Below, in pieces: positions 33,715-43,604 of a DNA stretch of 64,000 nucleotides. The notes under the pieces were generated by a model. That model did not search any database and had not been told where the DNA came from. It was given only the letters and a program-made list of their open reading frames with translations. The position numbers and the translations under genes are program-made. Source of the DNA: Rhineura floridana (Eukaryota > Chordata > Lepidosauria > Squamata > Rhineuridae); NCBI RefSeq assembly GCF_030035675.1, contig NC_084486.1, positions 60,927,230-60,991,229 on the forward strand. The letters run 5' to 3'. Positions within the stretch are counted from its first letter, which is position 1, and every line of letters starts with the position of its first letter.

Positions 33715-33960
33715 TGAATGCTTTGGATACCCTTCCCCCCCAAGCACTCCCAAACCTCCCACCCACCCTCAGGGACTCCCACACACATACACTATCCCCA
33801 TCCCCAGGGATTCCTAAACACACCCACCAACCCCCAGGAACTCCCAAACACACACAAACATACATCAGGGACTCCCCAACTCATATTACCACCACCATCC
33901 AGGGACTCCCCAAACACCCCCAGGCTCTCTTCTCCCCTCATCACCACCCCTTGCAATATC
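33715..33960 (+). repeat. Degenerate C-rich minisatellite
   Basis: The phrase CAGGGACTCCC or CAGGGATTCC recurs five or six times at 30-60 bp spacing with CCAAACACAC-type fill. The bias opens frames on both strands (a proline-rich 174-codon frame on plus), which I take as a by-product of composition rather than a gene. Confidence 0.7.
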
Positions 33961-35523
33961 CCCCAGTACCTCCACTTTTTGGCATGCACCAAATCTTCCC
34001 CCTCTTCTCCCGCATGACAGGTTGCCAAGGTGCCTCCTGTGCAGGCGGCGCAGTAGCAATGCTGAGGCCTAGCAGAGGTGCCCCAACTTGTTGCTCTGCA
34101 GCTTGCGCAGGCTGCTGCTTGTGCTCACTTTGGCGCTCACTCTGGTGTTCCTCCCCCCACAGGTTGGCAGGCTTCCCACACATACACAGATGGGTTGCCA
34201 AGCTTCCCTCCCCCCAATGAGTTGCCAACCTTTATGGTTTGGTGCCTTGTAGTAGCAATGCCAAGGCATCTCGGAGCTGCCCTGGACTGTCACTCTGCAG
34301 CTCCCCCAGGCTGCCGCCTACCAGTGTCCTGCTCTCTGCTATCCAGGTCATCACGCTGCAATTTGCAGTGCCACAGACCAGAGCACCACCTGTCTATGGC
34401 ATTGCGAACTGCAGCGTGACAGTTTCAGAGCTTACAAAAATATATACATAGACAGAAACGGCATACATTGGCCTGGATTGCACATCATGGTAAGCCAGAG
34501 TATGGCTTACAGTGACCACACAAGTGTGCTAGTTCCCAAAGAGGAGCCTGGTTCCACTTTGCTCTTCCCCAGGCTTTTTAGCTTAGTGGGGCACAGCAGC
34601 TAAGCCAAGGATTAAGGTCTTTCGTCCTTAACCACAGTCCGTAGCCAAAGTTTGCCCTATGGTTGCAGGTCATGGTTAAGGAGGAGAAACTCTAGCCACT
34701 ATCTCAGATTTGGACTACACACTTGGCTTAGCTGTCACACTGAGCAAAAAATCCTGGGAGGAGCAAAGAGGGTATGCTCTTGGGAGCCAGCATGTTTACG
34801 CAAAGCCATGCTTTGGCTCAGCATTACATGCGAACAAGGCCACTTTGAGCCAGATCCAGTCCACTGTGGCACAGCAGAACCCTTCCCCCCTCTCTCTGTC
34901 TATGCAAATGCACAGGCAGCACCAGGAGCTATTAGAGTGAATGGGAGATCTGTGCGGTCTTTCCTATCCAGCTGTCTCCCTATATGGAACAACTTACTCA
35001 GGCTCTGAATACGAGTTAAGTGCATCAAGCAGGAGGTGGCTGGATGGGAATACAGGAGGAATACATAGACCTCATATTCATCCCAGTCTCCCACAGTGCT
35101 ACCTCTGTGTGTGTGCGTGCGCATGCATGCCCATGTAGTCACATAGACAAAGGAGTGAGGAAATAGAACTCTGTTGAGCCTGTAGGAATACTCTGTGTGC
35201 AGGCACTGCAACCTCAGTGGACTAGATCATGCCTTGTGTGTTTTACTGAAGAATCTCCAACAGATGACGGTGTTCACCTCAGCAACACTATAATGATCCT
35301 GGCAAGAACAAGCGGTGTTTCAGTCAATTTATCAAAGTGCTTTCATTTTTCCATTTCAAGACAAGTGAAACAATAATAAATATTGTGGAAAGGAAATGAA
35401 TTTGCAGCCAAGCATTTTATAAAACACAGAGAAAAAAACATTCTAAGCAAAACCTCATTGCAATTGCTGTCTTGCTCAATCTTTCTTGTTTCACCACAGT
35501 CATATTTCTTTTTATATTACAAG

Positions 35524-35620
35524 GTATACAATCCTCAAATCAGAGCAGATGCTGTTGTGATACAGCCCATTAGTAAAAGCCAACCTGAGATGCGTAAGCA
35601 AATTCTGGGCATGTCCTCAG
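35524..35620 (+). CDS. DHX32: DHX32 coding exon 5
   Basis: After a T-rich tract and AAG, the exon reads VYNPQIRADAVVIQPISKSQ then PEMRKQILGMSS, and ends one base into Gly398 (32 codons + 1) at a GTAAAA donor. Human has VYNPRIRANSLVMQPISQSQ and AEIRKQILGSSSSG as recalled. It covers the motif VI-like QPISQSQAEIRKQ region, where active DEAH helicases have QRxGRAGR. The poor match to that motif is a known feature of DHX32. Exon 6 starts only 84 bp later. Confidence 0.93.
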
Positions 35621-35703
35621 GTAAAAAATAAAAATCGTCAGCTTTGAAGAAGCATGTTTATCACAAGTGAATATGTGAAGTTTATTGTTGAATTTCCTGG
35701 CAG

Positions 35704-35862
35704 GCAAATGTTTCTGCCTCTACCCTGAAGAATTGACAGAAAAAGAAGTGAAGCTCCTACCACCAGCTAGAATACAGGAATCCAAGCTGACCAGCATGGT
35801 TCTTTTTCTGAAAAGAACGGATATTGCAGGCCTAGGCCGCTGTGACTTCATAGATAGGCTAG
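35704..35862 (+). CDS. DHX32: DHX32 coding exon 6
   Basis: The acceptor TTCCTGGCAG is followed by GC, completing Gly398, then KCFCLYPEELTEKEVKLLPP, ARIQESKLTSMVLFLKRTDI and AGLGRCDFIDRL, ending one base into Ala451 at GTAATA. Human has GKFFCLYTEEF, PAEMQEANLTSMVLFMKRID and IAGLGHCDFMNRPAPE as recalled. The LTSMVLxLK and IAGLGxCDF blocks belong to the region leading into the winged-helix part. Phases are 2 + 52 codons + 1. It is intact. Confidence 0.94.
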
Positions 35863-36317
35863 GTAATACTGAATTGTTATCCATATTTTTCTCAGAGTGG
35901 TTATGATTTTATTTCAGTCTCCTTTTTTGAAGTAGCTTAAAAAATCAAAATGATAGCAACAAAAACACTACAGTGCCAAATCCATAAAATATCAAAAGCA
36001 AAAGCAAATAAAATGCATCAGCATAAAAATCAAAGGTGATAGCATAAAAACAGTAGTGAACACTTGCTGCTAATATGAATTTTGCTTTCTTCATACATGA
36101 TGCCACTTTACTAACACTTAATGATAATATAATTGCATGGAACATGCTATTTAAAATATGACTTAGGTCTCCCTAAGAGGCATGGAAAGATGTGAGTTTG
36201 TTTCTGAGCCCTCTCCAGAATGCATCTGTCTGGGTCAGCAATCTCACCTAATCAGTAGGAGACACTTTAAAGCACTTTTTGGGCCTATGAAATCCAGAGC
36301 CAAGGTGGCTTTTTACA

Positions 36318-36652
36318 AGGGTTGCCAGGCTCAGGGCCTGAGACTGATCCTGTATCTTTAGGAGAAGAGAAAGTCAGCCTTGTGCAGGTGTTCTTGCACC
36401 ACTGTAATGGGAAAACCCACAAGGTGGAATTCTTCCTTCCCCCTGCACAACTTTTAAAGATACAGAAGGCTCTTGGTTGACAGGCCCGGCCTCCAAGAGG
36501 TCTTCTGTGTCTTTAAAAGTTCTGCAGGGGGAAGGGAGAATTCCACCATGTGTTTTTTCCCATTACAGGGTTGCAAGAACACCTGCACTTGGCTGACTTT
36601 CTCTTCTCCTAAAGATACAGGATCAGTCTCAGGCCCTGAACCTGGCAACCCT
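36318..36652. mobile_element. 335-bp hairpin MITE (AGGGTTGCCAGG ends)
   Basis: Almost the whole element is palindromic. The left arm (AGGGTTGCCAGGCTCAGGGC onward, to about 36470) pairs with the right arm (about 36495-36652, ending GAACCTGGCAACCCT) with only scattered mismatches. AGGGTTGCCAG-type ends also occur near 55406 and 59165. No target duplication is clear and no protein is encoded. Confidence 0.8.
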
Positions 36653-37017
36653 ATGCCTATGTGAAGCCCACAAGCAGGACCTGAGCACAAAAGAACTCTC
36701 TCCTCCTGCAGTTTCCAGCAAGTGGTATTCAGAAACCTACTGCTTCCGATGTGGAGGCAGAGCATAACCATCATGGCTAGTAGCCATTGATAGCCTTATC
36801 CTTCATGAATTTGTCTCGCTTTTAAAGCTGTCTAAGTTGACGGTCATCATTGGCTTCTGTAGGAGCAAATTCCATACTTTAACTACGTGCTACATGAGGA
36901 AGTACTTTATTTTGTCTGTCCTCAATCTTCCAACATTCAGCTTCATTGAATGTTCACAAGTTCTAACGTTATGAGAGAGGGAGAAAAACTTTCCCACATC
37001 CACTTTCTCCATGCTAT

Positions 37018-37325
37018 GCATGGACTGCCTTCAAGTCGATTCCGACTTATGGCTACCCTATGAATAGGGTGTTCATGGTAAGCGGTATTCAGAGGGGGTT
37101 TACCATTGCCTCCCTGCTCAGCTTTCCACAGCTGCACAAACCAGCCCCTTCTTTGTCTGCAACTGCCAGCTGGGGGGCAACTGGGCTCCTTGGGACTATG
37201 CAGCTTGCCACGGCTGCACAGGTGGCAGGGCACATAACCGCTGAGCCACTCACTGTGGGGGTGATCTTTAGCTGGCCCTTTACACCCAGGAGACACGAGT
37301 GGGGATTTGAACTCACAGACTCTGT
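37018..37325 (-). mobile_element. tRNA-derived SINE, long form, antisense
   Basis: The plus strand starts GGACTGCCTTCAAGTCGATT, CCGACTTATGGCTACCC (BovB-like tail) and ends with the complement of a B box (GGGGATTTGAACTCACAGAC). Compared with the copy at 14030 it has a longer body containing GCTCAGCTTTCCACAGCTGC and CAACTGCCAGCTGGGGGGCA. Confidence 0.8.
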
Positions 37326-37402
37326 ACCCACTTACCTGGGAGTGAGCCCTATTAAACACAAAGAGACTTACTTCTGAGTAGACATGTACACAATTGTACT
37401 GC
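37322..37402 (+). repeat. Dispersed ~85-bp repeat
   Basis: It contains CCCACTTACCTGGGAGTGAG, CCCTATTAAACACAAAGAGA and TTCTGAGTAGACATGTACAC. It directly abuts the SINE at 37018-37325. Confidence 0.6.
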
Positions 37403-37539
37403 ACGTTAATTGTACTTAACAAGTGCCTGGAATTTAGGTCCTAACCCTCTTTGCAAAGTGTTCAGTTTTGCATTTGCCTTTTTGTTGTGTGTGTGTGTAT
37501 CAGGCAAGGAGGATTATTTAACACCCATCCACATTCACT

Positions 37540-37745
37540 GTGTAGTCGAATCTGCAGAAAATAACTCATAAGGAGTACCTGAGCCCAAACAGAGATTGCA
37601 AAAAGATAGACACTAGCCAAAAAAAGAGAAAGCTTTTAATTTCTGGTTGATTCAGTCACACCTCTGACATCACACACTGGCTAGAAACCTGAAGGGGCAG
37701 GGACTTGGAGCAGCAGGGGAGCTCGTTTTACAGAAAATGGGGGGT
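37540..37745. repeat. Dispersed repeat with GACTTCACTNATTGGCT-like core
   Basis: It shares the series TCACACCTCTGACATCACAC, GGCTAGAAACCTGAAGGGGC and GGAGCAGC with 29165-29225 and with 58915-58985, where the copy leads to an end reading CCTGGCAACCCTAG. It is probably the interior of a DNA transposon with TGGCAACCCT ends. Confidence 0.5.
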
Positions 37746-38827
37746 CACATTTTGCTGTCTTAAGTTTTGTTCTAGACTACTGAGAAACGTTCTTGAAAGA
37801 AAGAAAGAAAGAAAGAAAGCCTGGGCCCTCTGCTGGCTCTGACCCCCCCCCCCATGGACCCTTTTCCCACTTCTTTTGGCCCTGCATTTGCATTTTGTCT
37901 GAACCTGGGCTCCTGGTTAAGCTTTCTCTTCACCTGTAGCCAAGGTTTGTTCTTATAGTATGTTTGTACAAAATTTCTGTTGATCTTTGTCCACTTGCCC
38001 CAGAATGAGTGTGGTAAACTAAGTGTTAGAGGTCTGGATAGTTTCTTAATTTGATAGGTTCAAATCCTTCCTTTTTCCCAAAGCTTTTGGAATTCAGCTT
38101 AGGTTTTGTTTTGTTCCCCACCCCCCAATAATTTGGATACCTAGAGTATGTGTATTTGAACTCCTAGTTTTGTCCTCTATTTGTTTCCCCTTCCTTCTTT
38201 TGTTGTCCTCACTTTATTTTATTTAGATTGTATGCCTTTGGGGGCCGGGACTTGTTTTTATTATTTTATGCACAGTGCCTGGAAATCTGATGGTGCTATA
38301 TGCATAAATAATAATAATAACAAATGTCTCCCAATACCAATATATATAGAAATAAACATAAAATAAAAATACAGAAATGTGAAAAAGCTGTATAAGAAGG
38401 ATACACTTTAGTAAGTACACTAACTGTATCATGAAAATAATTTTGTTCATGTTTTCTGCTGATGTAATTTGCCTTACAGTAACAGATTCCAGTGACAATT
38501 CAAACAGGCACAGAGATATGCTATGAATGGTTATACACTTCTTTTTATCCAGTAACTTGCCAGACTGTATTTGATCATTTAGCATTTTCAACTGAGCAAA
38601 TTACAGAGCAAAATGGTGCATGCTACATCTTTAAACATGTAGCAGTTAAAACTATCACATGTGAAGTAACTTTCGGCATCCAGTTAATGTTGCCTAGTTA
38701 GGATTGGAATCTTATGCTTCTCAGAATCCATAGCTGATTAGGATCAGAAATCAAAATATCTCAGCTCTCTTCAATGGCCTTTTTCAATAGTTCAAAGAAT
38801 TAAGAAAATAGACTACACAGCCCCTGC

Positions 38828-39720
38828 TGTATTATTATTATTTGAATTTATATCCCGCCCTTCCTCCTGAAGGAGTGCAGGATGGCAAACAATTTAACAA
38901 AAAGAAGAAAAAACATACCTAAAACAGTTTAAAACATTTCAAAAACACAATTACAATTAAAAACATTCTGAAATACACTTAAAATATAGTAAACACAGTT
39001 AAAATATTCTAAAACACAGCTTAAAAACAGTCTTTCATCAGTGATTTTCAGGTTGCCAGGAACAGTCCTCTTCAGATAAAATGTCTGGGTAAACAGGAAT
39101 GTTTTCAAATTCCTCCTGAAACATAATAGTAATGGAGACAGACACACCTCACTGGGGAGGGCATTCCACAAACAGGGAGCAATCACTGTAAAGACCCTGT
39201 CCCAGGTCAGCGCCACCAACAAGGCTTCACTTGCGGAGCACAGGATCCAAGATGGTTGATACTGGGGAAGGCACTCTTTTAGATACTTGGTCCCAAGCCA
39301 TTTAGAGCTTGATATGCTAGGGCTTGATGTGCTAGGAACACCTTGATTTCGGCTGATAGGTCACTGGCAACTAGTGCAGCGCTTTGGTCCCATCAGGCCG
39401 CCCCACTTACCAGTACAGCACATTCTGCACTAGCTGCAACCTCTGCACTATCTTTTAGGGCAGGCCCACATACAACGCATGACAGTGGTCCAGACAGGAA
39501 GTCATCAGCATATGGACAACTGAGGCCAGGCTATCCTGGTCCAGGAATGGCCATAGAATCAGCCTCAGCTGGGCATAAGCGCTCCTAACACAGAAGCCAC
39601 TTGAGATTCTAGTGACAGGGTGGAATCCAGGACTATTCCCAGACTATGAACCTGTTCCTTCAGGGGGAGTACAAACCTTCCCAGAACAGGTCATACACCT
39701 AATTCCCAGACATGGGAACC
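38828..39720 (-). mobile_element. L2 LINE 3' portion, antisense, eroded
   Basis: Read on the minus strand it contains the end of the L2 ORF: LDSTLSLESQVAS-like, then VVHMLMTSCLDHCHALYVGL, LQLVQN, and an open stretch with CLWNALPSEVCLSPLLLCFR then RNLKTFLF. It is followed by the 3' region and the GGAAGGGCGGGATATAAATT tail. The order and wording match the near-open L2 at 43605-46534. There are several frame changes. Confidence 0.82.
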
Positions 39721-41059
39721 ATGCATCTGCAGCACTTCTGCCTTACCTTTTCTTTGGCATTCCTCTATCTAACTGAAGACATGGATAGACAATGGAAGAT
39801 AATATGAGCATCATGTGGTTCAGTTTCTATGGCTACAATGCTTGCTAGTAATAGCATCAGAACTAAACAAACACAAATGAGTGATTTGAAGACTGTATCC
39901 CAAACTCTACTAATACTATGCTTAGGACAAAAACAGTGATTTAACTTTTACAGTTAAACAAGATGTTATAATAAACACATGGGGTTGTATTCAGTGTATC
40001 GCTAAGGATTTTTCCTTGCACAATGCAACATTCTCCCCCTGTTCACCTCCTATGCACCCCCTAAATCGGTTCTGGCGGTTACTCCAACCCTCCAGAGTAG
40101 ATTTGTGGATGGTGTGGTACACCACAGGGGGAAAAGCCCTATTGTGCAAGTGAAACTCCTTGCACTTGGACAACTGTTTAATTGGAATACAGCCCATGGC
40201 TGCAATCAGAAACAGTAATGTGTATATTTTTATTAATTTATGAAAAAAATTCTTAAAAGTTTCTAAGCGCTGTACAGAAATTAGAAAGGTAAGATAATCT
40301 CTGCTCACCAGTCTGATAAATGTGATACCAAAGGGAATGGTATATGGAGAAGCAGGAAGCTTACAAGTGTGAGGCTTGGATTTCAGGCACCAATTCTTGT
40401 CATTATATAATTTCACCAGTATCTGCTGCTAAACTGGTCTTATTTGTGGTGTATTCTCAAGCTTTTAGCTTTATCCTTTAGCAAGTGCTCTCTGGAAGTG
40501 TTTTAACAATTGCTAAGGATAACCTGTAATTCAAGCCAATTTTTTATTTAATGGAAATGCCACATAAAGCAATAATGTAATATATATTATGAAAGATCAA
40601 GATGGGCTTTTAGCAAGATGGAGTAATTCCAATAAATAAAACACCTTTTACAGACTTTAACAAGTACTTTTGTATTTCCAGATTTATTGCATCTATCACT
40701 CTTGTTTTGACCTTATTAAAACAAAATACCTTTTAAAAAGCCATGAAAAATCTTGGAACATAATATTTTGCTTCATGAACAGAGAGACATTGTGCTTTCA
40801 AAAGCAAGTAAGAAACCAGTTATAGGTTCCCCTGTATAGTATTGCCTTTCAGCATTGGCATTCTAGTCATCTCCTCTGTTATAGTGCGCAGCAAGCCTTC
40901 TGTCTGCTTTCAGTGCTACCTAGGAGAATTTAAAGGTGGATTTTGTGTTTTCGAGAAGCAAATCAACAAAAGAATAAAGCGAGGTCAAACTGGATAGCAT
41001 TAACTGAATAGATTATCACTTGACCTCACAGTCACTGGTTTTTGTTGTTAGAAAATGCA

Positions 41060-41205
41060 GAACTTTTAACTGCCATCCAAGTATGTTAGGGCATAAGGTG
41101 GTGGGAAAGACCTCTGCCAGAGGCCCTAGTGAACTGCCAGTCAAAGGAGATAGCGCAGGGTTAAATGGACCAATGGCATTATTTACTGGAAAGGATCTGA
41201 ATATG
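41060..41205 (+). mobile_element. tRNA-derived SINE body, fragment
   Basis: The order GCCAGAGGCCCTAGTGAACT, GCCAGTCAAAGGAGATAGCG and TAAATGGACCAATGGC parallels the SINE at 57137-57335 (complement) and the piece at 49600-49770. Confidence 0.5.
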
Positions 41206-41282
41206 TGTTTCACTGATCGAGTGTAAAAACTTCTTATTAATTTTGGTCAGAGATGAGGGGAATTGTTAGTCTAACAACATCA

Positions 41283-41360
41283 AGAGCAGGGGTTCCCAAA
41301 GTGTGGCCACAGACCACAAGTGGTCCATGAGACTCATGCAGGTGGTCTGCAATGGCAACT
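41283..41360. mobile_element. hAT-like end
   Basis: CAGGGGTTCCCAAAGTGTGG is a typical hAT terminus and is followed by the familiar TGGTCCATGAGACTC-type text. The other end is not found with certainty. Confidence 0.5.
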
Positions 41361-41811
41361 CTGCAGAGCAGCATAGCTACATGTGTGTAAAGAACAGTGT
41401 GGATTTGTGTGGATGAAGATCAGTGGGCACAGTGGTTGTTCCATCATTCTTGGAACCTGGTTTAGGAACCTTTTTATTCAACTTGTCCTTTAAAGAGATT
41501 TTTCCTTTTTTTCTTGTAAGGATTTTCCATTTTTGTTGAAGTTACCTTTTTTAGTGGGCCAGAAATAGCATGTTACGCTTAGGGATTAAGTAAATGATTT
41601 TTCTTTGTTGTCAAGTTTGTTTGCCTGGTTCTTCTGCCATCTCTGCTGAGAGCTAATGATGAAATAAGAGGTGTTGAACCTCTAATGTCGTCTTTATAAA
41701 AAGGGGAACATGTCATGAAAACCTGCATCCAAGATGGTTGTGTAGCAGGGAATTGTGGGATCTTCACAGGTTAACATTTGGTTTTTGCAGTGAGGCCATG
41801 AGTGGCAGTTG

Positions 41812-42015
41812 TCTGCCCAGCTTCAGGGAGGATGTGTAATCAGAGGCCCAACCTAATACCTTCTTATCAGCAGAGGCCCGGCTCCAACAAGATCTAAAGT
41901 CTGGGAAGTTTTAGGGAGATGTGTAATCAGAGGCCCGAATTAACACCTTCTTGTCAGCAGAGGACGGGCACCATGGAAGACTCGACATCTGGCAGGCTGC
42001 AGGGAGGATGTAAGA
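41812..42015 (+). repeat. Tandem duplication, ~87-bp unit, 2.3 copies
   Basis: GATGTGTAATCAGAGGCCC occurs at 41831 and again at 41918, each followed by an ACACCTTCTT-like phrase, TCAGCAGAGG and a CATCTGG- or AAGTCTGGG-like phrase. A third partial unit begins at 42007. The surrounding 41780-42420 may be a decayed unclassified transposable element. Confidence 0.7.
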
Positions 42016-42700
42016 TTTGGCCCCATTGGTTAATTGTCTCTGGCCTGTGGCTGGGGGATTTTGCCATAAGTATGGGAAGAAAACTCTAATTTTTGTTCCT
42101 CTTCTGGGTCCCATCATACCTACTTGATGTTGCCCAGTGAGCTTCCATTTTGCCATCGACTATCCTGACTGTTATCTCTCTCAGGAGAGGTGGCTAAACA
42201 CCGAAAAGGCTTTTTGTAAGTATTAGGCTAGTTATTCTTTGTTGTTTTCTCTATTGCGATTGAACTCTCTCTGTTTTACCTTGCCCTCTTGGGTGCTCTT
42301 TGGGGTTTCCAGCAAAAGATCCCTGAGACCTCCACACTCCTCCTGTCCTTGGTGGGCAGGTTTCTGCCCCCCTCTTCAACTGCTGAGAAAGAGGGGGGTT
42401 ACAACAACCCTGCAATGTAGCCCAGTGTTCTTGTAGCCCTTCATTGCTGTTGGAAGTGGATGGTGTGAGGCTAAGGGGGTGGGTTATAAGGGAGAGAATG
42501 GCCAGTATCCTTACAGCCACATGTTGCTCAGAGGGGAAGTATGGATCTTGCTGAGAATGACCCAAACTTCTCAAAGGGGACACTTCTCCTGGCTTACTGA
42601 TGGCCTCAAACCTCTCATTAGGTTCTCTTTTGTAGCCCACTGACCTCTTTGGACAAACTTCTCAAAACATTATCTTTTTCTGACACATTTGAGGAGGGGA

Positions 42701-42790
42701 CTTCTCACACGGGAGGGAGGGGGAATTCAGATAAATGTGGAGATGCAAAATAGCTCCCACAAATTGCTTTCATTGATGTATTTTTATATT

Positions 42791-42831
<41 letters not shown>

Positions 42832-42980
42832 GGTTGAAACACACCCACCTCTTAAAGTCTTCCAAAAACTAATACTGGATCAATACAAATTCCAGAAAGC
42901 CTTCATTTGGAGTATAATTTGTGGGAGCTATTTTGCATCTCCACATTTATCTGAATTCCCCCTCCCTCCCGTGTGAGAAG
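42701..42980. repeat. Perfect 65-bp inverted repeat around a TG/TA microsatellite
   Basis: 42701-42765 and 42916-42980 are exact reverse complements over 65 bases, separated by 150 bp that include (TG)n(TA)n at 42790-42831. The right arm runs into the first codons of a Penelope-type GIY-YIG tail. An inverted partial copy at the 5' junction is a known habit of Penelope-like insertions. Confidence 0.92.
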
Positions 42981-43194
42981 ATGTAACAAAAAGGGTTCAC
43001 CATTAGTAGATTATTTTCTTGAATGTAAACATACTACGAAAGATTTTCATTTTTGGGGTGTAGAAAAAGTGTGGGGACAAGATAACAACAGACTCCTAAA
43101 AAGAGAAATATGGTGGATTTTGGCTTTAAAAACTATGTCTCCTTTAGGTTTAAATGGAGAAATGGATTTTGTAGTGACACGAAATTTTTAGAGG
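42973..43194 (+). pseudogene. Penelope-like element: C-terminal end of GIY-YIG endonuclease
   Basis: The frame reads RRCNKKGSPLVDYFLECKHT, then FHFWGVEKVWGQ, LLKREIWWILALKTMSPLG and LNGEMDF, ending at TAG. The blocks SPLxxxF.EC.H, L.KRExWWIxxLKTxxPxGLN and the terminal DF are diagnostic, from memory, of the GIY-YIG endonuclease tail of Penelope-like retroelements (Neptune and related vertebrate families). The GIY and YIG catalytic motifs and the reverse transcriptase are absent, since the copy begins at the inverted repeat. It is a 5'-truncated fossil. It continues into a noncoding 3' region with a hammerhead-like motif. Confidence 0.8.
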
Positions 43195-43600
43195 ATCCCT
43201 TACAAGCAATTTCTGAATAGATAATGAAATACACATCACAGCTGGGTACTACTCCACATATAAAAGTACACCATTTGGTTTAACAAGTTCAAAACTAAAT
43301 ATATAAAAAGAAGGTGAAGAAAATGCTATAAGCAGTTAGAAAAACAAATAGACAAAGAGGAATGTAAGTAACTTTTATAATTGTGTGTTTTCTTACAGTT
43401 TAATAAGAATTTTGAATGTAATGTAAACAAGGTATTAATTGAGTAAACGTATGTATGTGTTTGTGTTGTAGCCCCTGACGAAGGCTGATATATAATAGAG
43501 CCGAAACGCGTTGGGCATTTTTAAGAAGAGAAAATAAACTACTTACAGAACCTTATTGGTCATTTTGGGTTTTACGCCCCCTTTCCTTTTTTGCATCTAT
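43195..43600 (+). mobile_element. 3' noncoding region of the Penelope-like element
   Basis: AT-rich sequence between the endonuclease TAG and the start of the L2 copy. It contains the hammerhead-like motif at 43471-43516 and an AATAAA at 43531. In Penelope-like elements the terminal repeat (pLTR) region carries such ribozymes. The exact 3' limit is uncertain. Confidence 0.6.
43471..43516 (+). ncRNA. Hammerhead-ribozyme-like motif, compact type
   Basis: In order: GCCC (stem I), CTGACGA (core CUGANGA), a stray A, GGCT-12 nt-AGCC (stem II, 43483-43502), GAAA (43503-43506), ACGCGT (43506-43511, a self-complementary stem III) and T43512, followed by GGGC (43513-43516) that pairs with GCCC. This fits a type I hammerhead whose stem III is too short to fold alone and would pair between two molecules, as known for Penelope-like and retrozyme hammerheads. 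Cleavage would fall after GUU at 43512. The extra A43482 before stem II departs from the strict consensus, so activity is uncertain. Confidence 0.6.
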
Positions 43601-43604
43601 TATT

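Larger units (their letters stand above)
30838..35523 (+). other. DHX32: DHX32 intron 4 (4.7 kb)
   Basis: It holds a 120-bp palindromic repeat (30903-31022), a short antisense L2 tail (32512-32575), one dispersed 85-bp repeat (33285-33368), a degenerate C-rich minisatellite (33715-33960) and a GC-richer stretch to about 34440 whose open frames on both strands look compositional. The rest shows nothing recognisable. Confidence 0.7.

Noticed and set aside
33696-34293. Proline-rich 174-codon and other frames on both strands
   Set aside because: They follow from a degenerate C-rich minisatellite and GC-rich sequence. There is no domain, and frames are open on several strands at once.
39991-40416. 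141-codon minus frame in intron 6
   Set aside because: It has no similarity I recognise, and its composition matches the surrounding noncoding DNA.
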